From Streptomyces roseolus (lineage in GTDB: Bacteria > Actinomycetota > Actinomycetes > Streptomycetales > Streptomycetaceae), in assembly GCF_014649855.1 (NCBI RefSeq), contig NZ_BMTV01000018.1, positions 112,129 through 176,128 of the forward strand: DNA of 64,000 bases, in the 5' to 3' direction. The notes under the pieces were generated by a model, which saw only the letters and a list, made by a program, of their open reading frames with translations, made no database searches and was not told where the DNA came from. Below, piece after piece: positions 1 through 7,845 of the stretch; within the stretch, counting starts at the first letter, position 1; every line of letters begins with the position of its first letter. Both the position numbers and the translations under genes were made by a program.

Positions 1-995
1 AGGTTGAAGACGTGCCCCTCCAGGTCCTTCGCGGCGGCCAGGACCTCGTCGGTCTTCGCCTCGACGACCTCGGTGGGGGCGAAGAGGACGGCCGGGTCGA
101 GGTTGCCCTGGAGGGCCTTGCCGGGGCCGACGCGGCGGGCGGCCTCGTCGAGCGGGACGCGCCAGTCGACGCCGACGACGTCCGCGCCGGCCTCGCCCAT
201 GAGTCCGAGGAGCTCGCCGGTGCCGACGCCGAAGTGGATGCGGGGGACGCCGTGGCCGGCGACCGCGTCGAAGACCTTCGAGGAGGCCGGGAGGATCGAG
301 CGGCGGTAGTCGGCGGGGGCCAGGGCGCCGACCCAGGAGTCGAAGAGCTGGATCGCGGAGGCTCCGGCCTCGATCTGCACCGTGAGGAAGGCGGAGGTGA
401 TCTCGGCGAGGCGGTCGAGCAGGTCGGCCCAGAGCTGCGGGTCGCCGTACATGAGCGCCTTGGTGTGCTCGTGGTTGCGGGACGGGCCGCCCTCGACGAG
501 GTAGCTCGCGAGGGTGAAGGGCGCGCCGGCGAAGCCGATCAGCGGGGTGTCGCCGAGCTCCTCGGTGAGCATGCCGATGGCCTCGGTGACGTAGCGCACG
601 TCGTCGGGAGTGAGGTCGCGCAGCCGGTCGAGGTCGGCGCGGGTGCGGATCGGCTCGGCGACGACGGGGCCGACGCCGGGCTTGATGTCGAGGTCGACGC
701 CGATGGCCTTGAGCGGGACGACGATGTCGCTGAAGAAGATCGCCGCGTCGACCTTGTGGCGGCGGACGGGCTGGAGGGTGATCTCCTTGACCAGCTCGGG
801 CCGCATGCAGGACTCCAGCATGGGGATGCCCTCGCGGACCTTCAGGTACTCGGGGAGGGAGCGCCCGGCCTGCCGCATGAACCAGACGGGGGTGTGCGGC
901 ACGGGCTCGCGCCGGCACGCCTTGAGGAACGCGGAGTCGTACGTCCGCGACTGCTGCTTCGTCTGCTGGCCCGTCGGGCTGTTCATGGCGCTCAC
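1..995 (-). CDS. hemE: Uroporphyrinogen decarboxylase HemE (3' end outside window)
   Basis: Decarboxylates the four acetate side chains of uroporphyrinogen III to give coproporphyrinogen III in cytosolic haem biosynthesis. The reverse strand reads through the family landmarks: PVWFMRQAGRSLPEY near residue 35, FFSDIVVPLKAIGVDLD near 85, GFAGAPFTLASYLVEGG near 145, and GVDWRVPLDEA followed by LQGNLDPAVLFAP near the window edge. About 331 codons are present and the C-terminus is cut off. The start is placed at GTG 995 (MSAMNSPTGQQ), matching the usual Streptomyces N-terminus as I recall it. ATG at 986 is the alternative. The gene is divergent from the DUF3000 gene. Identity is certain; only the exact start is open. 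Confidence 0.96.
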   Translation of the reverse strand, partial: MSAMNSPTGQQTKQQSRTYDSAFLKACRREPVPHTPVWFMRQAGRSLPEYLKVREGIPMLESCMRPELVKEITLQPVRRHKVDAAIFFSDIVVPLKAIGVDLDIKPGVGPVVAEPIRTRADLDRLRDLTPDDVRYVTEAIGMLTEELGDTPLIGFAGAPFTLASYLVEGGPSRNHEHTKALMYGDPQLWADLLDRLAEITSAFLTVQIEAGASAIQLFDSWVGALAPADYRRSILPASSKVFDAVAGHGVPRIHFGVGTGELLGLMGEAGADVVGVDWRVPLDEAARRVGPGKALQGNLDPAVLFAPTEVVEAKTDEVLAAAKDLEGHVFN

Positions 996-1072
996 GCCCA
1001 AATCTTCGCATGTGGCCGGAAGCCGCTCGTGCCGGGCGGGTGTCCCTCCCCGCATGGCGGCCCCGTTCCGCC

Positions 1073-1078
1073 TACTCT
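1073..1078 (+). promoter_or_regulatory. Putative -10 (TACTCT) for a leaderless DUF3000 transcript
   Basis: TACTCT lies 7 nt before ATG 1086 and there is no Shine-Dalgarno sequence. This is the usual arrangement of leaderless Streptomyces genes. Confidence 0.5.
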
Positions 1079-1085
1079 TCCCCGC

Positions 1086-1811
1086 ATGGCTGCGGCTCAG
1101 GGACATTTTTCCGATCATTCCGACGGCGTGCGAGGGACGGGCGACACAGCGGAGAGTACGGCGGGGACCCCGGTGCCGCCGGCGTTCCGGAGGGCGGTCG
1201 AGGCCCTGCGGACGGCGCGGCTGCGGTCCGAGATGGAGGTCGAGCCGACCCGGCCGCCGCAGCGGCTCGCGCCGTACGCGTACGCGGTGGAGGCGGCGGT
1301 CGTCGACGGCGAGGAGGACCTCGCGGACGGGCGGCTCGTGCTGTTGCACGACCCGGCGGGCCACGAGGCCTGGAAGGGCACCTTCCGGCTGGTGACGCTG
1401 GTGCGGGCGGAGCTGGAGCCGGAGATGGCGGCGGACCCGCTGCTGCCGGAGGTGTGCTGGTCGTGGCTGACCGGGGCGCTCGACGCGCGCGGGCTCGCGT
1501 ACGGGGAGGCGAGCGGGACCGTGACGATGGCCGGCTCGCACTACTTCGGGGGGCTCGCGGAGCGGCGGCCGGCCACCCAGATCGAGATCCGGGCGTCCTG
1601 GACGCCCCGGGAGGGTCTGGGCGGGGTGCCGGACACGGCGGCGCACCTGGCGGCCTGGTCCGACCTCCTCTGCCAGATCGCGGGCCTGCCGCCGGCCCCG
1701 GCCGATCCGCCGGGCGCCCCGGGCCCCTCGGGGGCGCCGGGCCCGGCGGGGACGGTGTCGGGGGCGGGGGTCGTCTCGCTGCCCCAGCGGCGGGGACCGC
1801 AGGGAGCCTGA
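1086..1811 (+). CDS. DUF3000 family protein
   Basis: A 241-aa protein of unknown function, recognised as the actinobacterial DUF3000 family that commonly sits divergent from hemE. Residues about 25-205 form the conserved body (PPAFRRAVEALR, YAVEAAVV, HDPAGHEAWKGTFRLVTLVR, EVCWSWLTGAL, SHYFGGLAERR, IEIRASWTP). The last 35 residues are a Pro/Gly/Ala-rich tail. No signal peptide or membrane segment is visible. Start ATG 1086 is chosen because TACTCT sits 7 nt upstream, suggesting a leaderless transcript. A GGGGCCC/UUCG/GGGCCCC hairpin follows. The function cannot be inferred from sequence. Confidence 0.88.
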   Translation: MAAAQGHFSDHSDGVRGTGDTAESTAGTPVPPAFRRAVEALRTARLRSEMEVEPTRPPQRLAPYAYAVEAAVVDGEEDLADGRLVLLHDPAGHEAWKGTFRLVTLVRAELEPEMAADPLLPEVCWSWLTGALDARGLAYGEASGTVTMAGSHYFGGLAERRPATQIEIRASWTPREGLGGVPDTAAHLAAWSDLLCQIAGLPPAPADPPGAPGPSGAPGPAGTVSGAGVVSLPQRRGPQGA

Positions 1812-1848
1812 GCGGTTCGGACGGATGTGCGGCGGGACGGATGTCCAG

Positions 1849-1866
1849 GGGGCCCTTCGGGGCCCC
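1849..1866 (+). terminator. Hairpin with UUCG tetraloop after the DUF3000 gene
   Basis: Perfect 7-bp stem GGGGCCC / GGGCCCC closed by TTCG, 38 bp after the DUF3000 stop codon. Likely an intrinsic terminator without a U-tract. Confidence 0.6.
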
Positions 1867-2005
1867 TTCGGCGTTCGTACGGGGGGTCCCTCGCGGCTTC
1901 CCCGCGCGTCCCTCGTGGGGGTGAGGGAGCGGGGGCCGCTCGTAGGATGATCGATCGCGCGTCCGAATTGCCCTAATTGTTACTCACTAAATCGTGATCT
2001 TTCCC

Positions 2006-2033
2006 TAAAGGCGGGCGGCCCTGCTGCCGAAGG
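2006..2033 (+). promoter_or_regulatory. Candidate sigma-WhiG promoter of whiI
   Basis: TAAA at 2006-2009 and GCCGAAGG at 2026-2033 are separated by 16 nt. This matches the flagellar/WhiG-class pattern TAAA-N15/16-GCCGATAA. whiI is a known sigma-WhiG target in S. coelicolor, so match and gene identity support each other. The predicted 5' leader is about 75-80 nt. Confidence 0.65.
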
Positions 2034-2118
2034 AGTCAATGACCCCTTCAGAGCACGGGTTCGCCCCCGGCTTCTTCCCCGAGCCGGCTCCGTCCCGCCC
2101 CTTCCCCCAGGAGGCCGA

Positions 2119-2784
2119 GTGTCCGTTCTGCTCGAGCAGCCCGCTAGCCTGGTCGCCTACCGCCCGAACAAGCCGACGGCCATGGTCGTCGTGGCCGACC
2201 CGCGCGTCCGCTCCACCGTCACCCGCCACCTGTGGGCGCTCGGCGTGCGGGACGTGATCGAGGCGTCGTCCATCGCGGAGGCCCGTCCCCGCGTCGGCAA
2301 CCCGCGCGACATCTGCGTGGCCGACGTCCACCTTCCCGACGGCAGCGGCCTCACGCTGCTGTCCGAGACCCGCGCCGCCGGCTGGCCCAACGGCCTCGCC
2401 CTCTCGGCCGCCGACGACATCGGCGCGGTGCGCAACGCCCTCGCCGGCGGCGTCAAGGGCTACGTCGTCACCGGCACGAGGACCAATATCGGCCACCCGA
2501 CGCGCCCCGGCGCCGCGCCCATCGGCGCCGCGGCCGCCCGGCTCGGCCACCGCCGCCCCCCGGGTGCCCCGAGCCACCCGGGCGGCTACCGCGAGCTCTC
2601 CGGCCGCGAGGTCGAGGTGCTCCGGCTCGTCGCGGAGGGCCAGTCCAACAAGGCCATCGGCGTCTCCATGGGGCTCTCGGCGCTCACCGTGAAGAGCCAC
2701 CTCGCCCGGATCGCCCGCAAGCTGGGCACCGGCGACCGGGCCGGCATGGTCGCCGTCGCGCTGCGGACCGGGATCATCCACTGA
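2119..2784 (+). CDS. whiI: WhiI, orphan response-regulator-like sporulation factor
   Basis: A 221-aa NarL/LuxR-type regulator: an atypical receiver (about 20-135) and a C-terminal HTH (about 155-221, ELSGREVEVLRLVAEGQSNKAIG). The phosphorylation pocket is incomplete. Asp27 is preceded by Ala26 where an acidic pair is usual, while Asp69 (VADVHLPDGSG) and the pocket Lys (GGVKGYVV) remain. S. coelicolor WhiI is known to have an abnormal pocket, to act in sporulation septation and spore maturation, and to heterodimerise with BldM. GTG 2119 has AGGAGG at 2109-2114, 4 nt upstream. No kinase gene is adjacent. Its position between hemE/DUF3000 and rnd and the upstream WhiG-like promoter make the assignment strong. 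Confidence 0.92.
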   Translation: MSVLLEQPASLVAYRPNKPTAMVVVADPRVRSTVTRHLWALGVRDVIEASSIAEARPRVGNPRDICVADVHLPDGSGLTLLSETRAAGWPNGLALSAADDIGAVRNALAGGVKGYVVTGTRTNIGHPTRPGAAPIGAAAARLGHRRPPGAPSHPGGYRELSGREVEVLRLVAEGQSNKAIGVSMGLSALTVKSHLARIARKLGTGDRAGMVAVALRTGIIH

Positions 2785-2805
2785 CCCGGTCCTGACGAAA
2801 ACGCC

Positions 2806-2839
2806 GCGCCTGTCGACGGAACGTTCCGTCGACAGGCGC
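2806..2839. repeat. Perfect 34-bp palindrome between whiI and rnd
   Basis: Two 17-nt arms (left GCGCCTGTCGACGGAAC) meet with no spacer. As RNA this forms a long hairpin just after whiI and could terminate transcription. As DNA it is an uninterrupted dyad 15 bp before the predicted rnd -10. Confidence 0.75.
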
Positions 2840-2853
2840 TTGCCGTCGGCGGA

Positions 2854-2859
2854 TACCCT
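2854..2859 (+). promoter_or_regulatory. Putative -10 (TACCCT) for leaderless rnd
   Basis: TACCCT ends 6 nt before GTG 2866 and there is no ribosome-binding site. Confidence 0.45.
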
Positions 2860-2865
2860 TGACAG

Positions 2866-4149
2866 GTGACCGACGCCCAAGAGACCGCGGCAGACACCGC
2901 ACCGCGCACCACCGGGGGCGACCCCCCGGACGAAAACGTCCCTGCGAATGGGCTTCCGATCCCGTTGCTGGAACCCCGCGAGGGCATCCCGCCGGTCGTC
3001 GCGACCGACGACGCCCTCGCCGAGGTGATCGCCGCCTTCGCCGCCGGGCGCGGGCCGGTCGCCGTCGACGCCGAGCGGGCCTCCGGCTACCGCTACGGCC
3101 AGCGCGCCTATCTCGTCCAGCTCCGCCGCGAGGGCGCGGGCACCGCGCTGATCGACCCGGTCGGCTGCCCGGACCTCTCCGGACTCGGCGAGGCACTCGA
3201 CGGCACCGAGTGGATCCTGCACGCCGCCACCCAGGACCTCCCCTGCCTGCGGGACATAGGCATGCGCCCCTCCTCGCTCTTCGACACCGAGCTGGCCGGC
3301 CGGCTCGCGGGCTTCCCGCGCGTCGGCCTCGGCGCCATGGTCGAGTCCGTCCTCGGCTACGCCCTGGAGAAGGGCCACTCGGCGGTCGACTGGTCCACCC
3401 GCCCGCTGCCCGAGCCCTGGCTGCGCTACGCGGCCCTCGACGTCGAGCTCCTGGTCGACCTGCGCGACGCGCTGGAGAAGGAGCTGGACCGGCAGGGGAA
3501 GCTGGAGTGGGCCCAGGAGGAGTTCGAGGCCATCGCCACCGCCCCGCCGGCCCCGCCGCGCAAGGACCCCTGGCGCCGCACGTCCGGCATGCACAAGGTC
3601 CGCCGGCGCCGCCAGATGGCGGTCGTACGGGAGCTGTGGACGGCCCGCGACCGGGTGGCCCAGCGGCGTGACGTCTCCCCCGGCAAGGTGCTGAGCGACG
3701 CGGCGATCGTCGAGGCGGCCCTCGCCGTCCCGGTGAACGTGGCCGCGCTGACCGCCCTGCCCGGCTTCGGGCACCGCATGGGCCGGCGCCAGCTGGAGCA
3801 GTGGCAGGCGGCGATCGACCGGGCCCGGGCCCTCCCCGAGAGCGAGCTCCCGCAGCCGGGCAAGGAGTCGGCCGGTCCTCCCCCGCCGCGCGCCTGGGCG
3901 GACAAGGACCCGGTGGCCGCCGCCCGGCTCGCCGCCGCCCGCGCCGGGGTCACGGCCCTCGCCGAGGAGCTGCACCTGCCGCAGGAGAACCTGATCACCC
4001 CGGACACCGTCCGCCGCGTCTGCTGGGAGCCCCCGGCGCGCGCGGACCGGGACGCCGTCGCGGCCGCCCTCACCGCCCTCGGCGCCCGCCGCTGGCAGGT
4101 CGGCCTGGTGACGCCCCTCCTGGTGGAGGCGCTCTCCGCGAAGGCGTGA
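2866..4149 (+). CDS. rnd: Ribonuclease D family 3'-5' exonuclease
   Basis: A 427-aa cytosolic exonuclease expected to trim tRNA and other stable RNA 3' ends. The DEDD exonuclease domain occupies about residues 40-225: VAVDAERASGYRYGQRAYLVQL carries motif I with the acidic pair, ILHAATQDLPCL is motif II, and WLRYAALDVELLVDL is motif III. An HRDC domain follows at about 240-320 (VVRELWTARDRVAQRRDV, VAALTALPGF), then a conserved actinobacterial C-terminal extension. Length is somewhat above E. coli RNase D because of this tail. GTG 2866 lacks a Shine-Dalgarno and has TACCCT 6 nt upstream. It is separated from whiI by the 34-bp palindrome. Confidence 0.93.
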   Translation: MTDAQETAADTAPRTTGGDPPDENVPANGLPIPLLEPREGIPPVVATDDALAEVIAAFAAGRGPVAVDAERASGYRYGQRAYLVQLRREGAGTALIDPVGCPDLSGLGEALDGTEWILHAATQDLPCLRDIGMRPSSLFDTELAGRLAGFPRVGLGAMVESVLGYALEKGHSAVDWSTRPLPEPWLRYAALDVELLVDLRDALEKELDRQGKLEWAQEEFEAIATAPPAPPRKDPWRRTSGMHKVRRRRQMAVVRELWTARDRVAQRRDVSPGKVLSDAAIVEAALAVPVNVAALTALPGFGHRMGRRQLEQWQAAIDRARALPESELPQPGKESAGPPPPRAWADKDPVAAARLAAARAGVTALAEELHLPQENLITPDTVRRVCWEPPARADRDAVAAALTALGARRWQVGLVTPLLVEALSAKA

Positions 4150-4172
4150 CCCGGTGTCCCGCCCGGCACGTC

Positions 4173-4207
4173 GAAGCCCTCGGCACCCGCCCGGTGCCGA
4201 GGGCTTC
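4173..4207 (+). terminator. Terminator hairpin after rnd
   Basis: Perfect 15-bp stem (left arm GAAGCCCTCGGCACC) with a 5-nt loop, starting 24 bp after the rnd stop. Confidence 0.8.
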
Positions 4208-4263
4208 CCCGTACCCCGTGGTGTGACCTTCACCGCTTGGCCCCCAGGGGGTGGGCAGCCTGG

Positions 4264-4277
4264 TTACCCGCAAGTAG
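4264..4277. promoter_or_regulatory. Candidate operator upstream of the beta-oxidation pair
   Basis: TTACCCGCAAGTAG is an imperfect inverted repeat (TTAC-N6-GTAG) 73 bp before the thiolase start. Its position suits a fatty-acid-responsive repressor site. The regulator is not identified. Confidence 0.3.
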
Positions 4278-4349
4278 CATGGGGGGAAGCAAGCGCACGC
4301 TTAGTGGTGCGCCGCAGCAGTGCCGTCCCGCACCTGGAGGAGAGCCATC

Positions 4350-5564
4350 GTGCCTCGTACCGTCAGGGACGTCGTCTTCGTCGACGGCGTCCGCACCCCG
4401 TTCGGCAAGGCGGGCCCGAAGGGCATCTACCACGAGACCCGCGCCGACGACCTCGTCGTGAAGGCCATCCGGGAGCTGCTGCGCCGCAACCCGGCCCTCG
4501 ACCCGGCGAAGATCGACGAGGTCGCGATCGCCGCGACGACCCAGATCGGCGACCAGGGCCTCACCCTCGGCCGCACCGCCGGCATCCTCGCGGGCCTCCC
4601 GCAGTCCGTGCCCGGCTACTCGATCGACCGCATGTGCGCCGGTGCCCTCACCGCCGTCACCTCGGTCGCCGGCTCCATCGCCTTCGGCGCCTACGACGCC
4701 GTCATCGCCGGCGGTGTCGAGCACATGGGCCGTCACCCCATGGGCGAGGGCGTGGACCCGAACCCGCGCTTCGTCAGCGAGAAGCTGGTCGACGAGTCCG
4801 CCCTCTTCATGGGCATGACCGCCGAGAACCTGCACGACCGCTACCCGAGCATCACCAAGCAGCGCGCCGACGAGTACGCCGTGCGTTCGCAGGAGAAGGC
4901 CGCCAAGGCCTACGCGGACAACAAGATCCAGCCCGACCTGGTGCCGATCTCCGTCCGTCGCACCAACGCCGAGGCCGGCGAGACCGGCTGGGGCCTGGTG
5001 ACCGCCGACGAGCCGATGCGCCCGGGCACCACCCTGGAGTCGCTCGCCAACCTGAAGACGCCCTTCCGCGTCCACGGCAACGTCACCGCGGGCAACGCGG
5101 CCGGCCTGAACGACGGCGCCACCGCCTCGATCATCGCCTCCGAGGACTTCGCGCGGGAGAACGGCCTCCCCGTCAAGATGCGCCTCGTCTCGTACGCCTT
5201 CGCCGGCGTGGAGCCCGAGGTCATGGGCTACGGCCCGATCCCGGCGACCGAGAAGGCCCTCGCCCAGGCCGGCCTCTCGATCGACGACATCGGCCTCTTC
5301 GAGATCAACGAGGCCTTCGCCGTCCAGGTCCTCGCCTTCCTCGAGCACTACGGCATCGCCGACGACGACGCGCGCGTCAACCAGTACGGCGGCGCCATCG
5401 CCTACGGTCACCCGCTGGCCTCCTCCGGCGTCCGTCTGATGACGCAGCTGGCCCGCCAGTTCGAGGAGAACCCGCAGGTCCGTTACGGCCTCAACACCAT
5501 GTGCGTCGGCTTCGGCATGGGCGCGACGGTCATCTGGGAAAACCCCCACTGGGAGGGCAAGTGA
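4350..5564 (+). CDS. fadA: Acetyl-CoA C-acyltransferase (3-ketoacyl-CoA thiolase)
   Basis: A 404-aa thiolase that cleaves 3-ketoacyl-CoA with CoA in the last step of fatty-acid beta-oxidation. Nucleophile Cys96 lies in SIDRMCAGAL. His354 (AIAYGHPLASSG) and Cys385 (NTMCVGFGMGATV) complete the active site, and ICI motif NEAFAVQ is present. Start GTG 4350 (MPRTVRDVVFVDGVRTP) follows GGAGGAGAG at 4336-4344. An in-frame codon 30 nt upstream would add residues the family lacks. The stop overlaps the start of the hydratase/dehydrogenase gene (GTGA), so the two are translationally coupled and should form a FadAB-type complex. Confidence 0.94.
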   Translation: MPRTVRDVVFVDGVRTPFGKAGPKGIYHETRADDLVVKAIRELLRRNPALDPAKIDEVAIAATTQIGDQGLTLGRTAGILAGLPQSVPGYSIDRMCAGALTAVTSVAGSIAFGAYDAVIAGGVEHMGRHPMGEGVDPNPRFVSEKLVDESALFMGMTAENLHDRYPSITKQRADEYAVRSQEKAAKAYADNKIQPDLVPISVRRTNAEAGETGWGLVTADEPMRPGTTLESLANLKTPFRVHGNVTAGNAAGLNDGATASIIASEDFARENGLPVKMRLVSYAFAGVEPEVMGYGPIPATEKALAQAGLSIDDIGLFEINEAFAVQVLAFLEHYGIADDDARVNQYGGAIAYGHPLASSGVRLMTQLARQFEENPQVRYGLNTMCVGFGMGATVIWENPHWEGK

Positions 5565-7699
5565 GCACCACCGCCGAGCTTCTGAAGGGCGCCGCCGCGC
5601 TCTTCCCGGACGAGGTCGTGACCTCGGCCCACGTGCGTCACTTCGAGCTGCCCTTCGGGGCCGGCCGGTTCGCGCTGATCACGCTGGACAACGGCTTCGA
5701 CCACACCAAGCCGACCACCTTCGGCCCGCAGTCGCTGGCCAACCTGAACACGGCCCTCGACCAGGTCGAGGCCGAGGCCGCGAACGGCGAGATCGTCGCC
5801 GCCGGCATCACCGGCAAGCCGTTCATCTTCGCCGTCGGCGCCGACCTCAAGGGCGTCGAGCTGCTGAAGAACCACGACGAGGCGCTCGCCATCGGCAAGG
5901 GCGGCCACGACGTCTTCAAGCGGCTCTCCGCGCTCGCCGTGCCGACCTTCGCGTACTACAACGGCGCGGCCATGGGCGGCGGCGTCGAGGTCGGTCTGCA
6001 CTGCACCTACCGCACCGTGTCGAAGGCCCTCCCGGCCTTCTCGCTCCCCGAGGTCTTCCTCGGCCTGGTGCCCGGCTGGGGCGGCTGCGCGATCCTCCCG
6101 AACCTGATCGGCGCCGAGAAGGCCGTCCAGGTCATCATCGAGAACTCGCTGAACCAGAACCGCCAGCTCAAGGGCGCGCAGGTCTTCGAGCTCGGCATCG
6201 CCGACGCGATCTTCGAGGGCGCCGACTTCCTGGAGCGGTCGCTCGTCTGGACCGCCGGCGTGCTGAACGGCACCGTCACCGTCGAGCGTCCGGAGATCGA
6301 CCGGGGCGAGGGCTGGGACGCCGCCGTCGCCAAGGGCCGCGCGGTCGCCGACTCCAAGGTGCACGGCGCCGCCCCGGCCGCCTACCGCGCCCTCGACATC
6401 ATCGAGGCCGCCAAGGACGGCGACCTGCAGAAGGGCTTCGACGCCGAGGACCAGGCCCTCGCGGACCTGATCATGGGCGGCGAGCTCCGCTCCGGCATCT
6501 ACGCCTTCAACCTGGTGCAGAAGCGCGGCAAGCGCCCCGCCGGCGCCCCGGACAAGTCCCTGGCGCGCCCGGTCACCAAGGTCGGCGTCGTCGGCGCCGG
6601 TCTGATGGCCTCGCAGCTCGCCCTGCTCTTCCTGCGCCGCCTGGAGGTGCCGGTCGTCCTGACCGACATCGACCAGGAGCGCGTCGACAAGGGCGTGGGC
6701 TACGTCCACGGCGAGATCGACAAGCTGCTCGGCAAGGGCCGCATCAACCAGGACAAGGCCAACCGACTCAAGGGCCTGGTCTCCGGCGTCCTCGACAAGG
6801 CCGAGGGCTTCGCGGACGCGGACTTCATCATCGAGGCCGTGTTCGAGGAGATGTCCGTCAAGCAGAAGGTGTTCGCGGAGGTCGAGGCGGTCGCCCCGGC
6901 GCACGCGATCCTCGCCACCAACACCTCCTCGCTGTCGGTCTCCGAGATGGCGTCCAAGCTCCGCCACCCGGAGCGCGTGGTCGGCTTCCACTTCTTCAAC
7001 CCGGTCGCCGTCCTGCCGCTCCTGGAGATCGTCAAGGGCGAGCGGACCGACGACGCCTCCCTCGCCACCGCCTTCGGCGTGGCGAAGAAGCTGAAGAAGA
7101 CCGCGGTCCTCACCAAGGACGCCCCGGCGTTCGTCGTGAACCGCATCCTGACCCGCTTCATGGGCGAGATCCAGAACGTCATCGACGAGGGCACCCCGGT
7201 GGAGACGGCGGAGAAGGCGGTCGAGCCGCTGGGCCTGCCGATGTCCCCGCTGGTCCTCCTGGAGCTCGTGGGCCCGGCCATCGGCCTGCACGTCTCCGAG
7301 ACCCTGAACCGCGCCTTCCCGGAGCGCTTCACCGTCTCCCCCAACCTGAAGGCGGTCGTCGAGGCCGGCAAGCGCGGCTTCTACGTCTACAAGCCGGAGA
7401 ACGGCTTCAAGCCGGAGCTCGACCCCGAGGTCGCCGCGCTGCTCAAGCAGGGCGACACCGTCCTCACCGAGCAGCAGGTCCGCGACCGCGTCCTCGACGC
7501 GGTGGCGCAGGAGATCGGCCTCATGCTGGAGGAGGGTGTCGTCGCCGAGGCGCAGGACATCGACCTCTGCCTGATCACCGGCGCCGGCTGGCCCTTCCAC
7601 CTGGGCGGCATCACGCCGTACCTGGACCGCGAGGGCGTCTCCGAGCGCGTCAACGGCAAGCGTTTCCTCGCGCAGGGCGTGGCGAGCGTCCCGGCGTAA
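5561..7699 (+). CDS. fadB: Multifunctional enoyl-CoA hydratase / 3-hydroxyacyl-CoA dehydrogenase
   Basis: A 712-aa beta-oxidation protein. Residues about 15-200 are a crotonase fold (GKPFIFAVGADLKGVELL and AAMGGGVEVGLHCTYR give the oxyanion-hole glycines; PEVFLGLVPGWGG follows). The linker leads to the NAD-binding 3-hydroxyacyl-CoA dehydrogenase domain (VGVVGAGLMASQLALLF) with ATNTSSLSVSEMA, VVGFHFFNPV and the C-terminal HAD segments. The product is 3-ketoacyl-CoA for the coupled thiolase. Start GTG 5561 overlaps the thiolase stop and follows GGGAGGG. The dinucleotide motif is GAGLMA rather than the commoner GAGxMG. A terminator hairpin follows at 7720-7750. Confidence 0.94.
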   Translation: MSTTAELLKGAAALFPDEVVTSAHVRHFELPFGAGRFALITLDNGFDHTKPTTFGPQSLANLNTALDQVEAEAANGEIVAAGITGKPFIFAVGADLKGVELLKNHDEALAIGKGGHDVFKRLSALAVPTFAYYNGAAMGGGVEVGLHCTYRTVSKALPAFSLPEVFLGLVPGWGGCAILPNLIGAEKAVQVIIENSLNQNRQLKGAQVFELGIADAIFEGADFLERSLVWTAGVLNGTVTVERPEIDRGEGWDAAVAKGRAVADSKVHGAAPAAYRALDIIEAAKDGDLQKGFDAEDQALADLIMGGELRSGIYAFNLVQKRGKRPAGAPDKSLARPVTKVGVVGAGLMASQLALLFLRRLEVPVVLTDIDQERVDKGVGYVHGEIDKLLGKGRINQDKANRLKGLVSGVLDKAEGFADADFIIEAVFEEMSVKQKVFAEVEAVAPAHAILATNTSSLSVSEMASKLRHPERVVGFHFFNPVAVLPLLEIVKGERTDDASLATAFGVAKKLKKTAVLTKDAPAFVVNRILTRFMGEIQNVIDEGTPVETAEKAVEPLGLPMSPLVLLELVGPAIGLHVSETLNRAFPERFTVSPNLKAVVEAGKRGFYVYKPENGFKPELDPEVAALLKQGDTVLTEQQVRDRVLDAVAQEIGLMLEEGVVAEAQDIDLCLITGAGWPFHLGGITPYLDREGVSERVNGKRFLAQGVASVPA

Positions 7700-7719
7700 G
7701 CACCGGCGCGCGCAGTACC

Positions 7720-7750
7720 GGCCGCCCCCGCGCCACGTGCGGGGGCGGCC
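7720..7750 (+). terminator. Terminator of the fadAB operon
   Basis: 12-bp perfect stem (GGCCGCCCCCGC / GCGGGGGCGGCC) with a 7-nt loop, 21 bp after the stop and followed by CCCCTT. Confidence 0.75.
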
Positions 7751-7845
7751 CCCTTCCCCGGCCCCCGGACGGGCGACTGGATAGACTCCCTGGACGCCTG
7801 GGGGCCGCCCGGGCGGCAGGCTGGGGGGGCAGGGAAAGCACCACG

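Larger units (their letters stand above)
1812..2118 (+). promoter_or_regulatory. DUF3000-whiI intergenic region
   Basis: This 307-bp gap holds a strong hairpin (1849-1866), an AT-rich patch at about 1967-2008 that is unusual for this genome, and a sigma-WhiG-like promoter at 2006-2033. No short gene is convincing here. Confidence 0.7.

Noticed and set aside
4154..5560. In-frame upstream extension of the FadB reading frame
   Set aside because: It overlaps the thiolase in another frame and is Arg/Pro-rich. The GTG at 5,561 with a ribosome-binding site and stop overlap is the real start.
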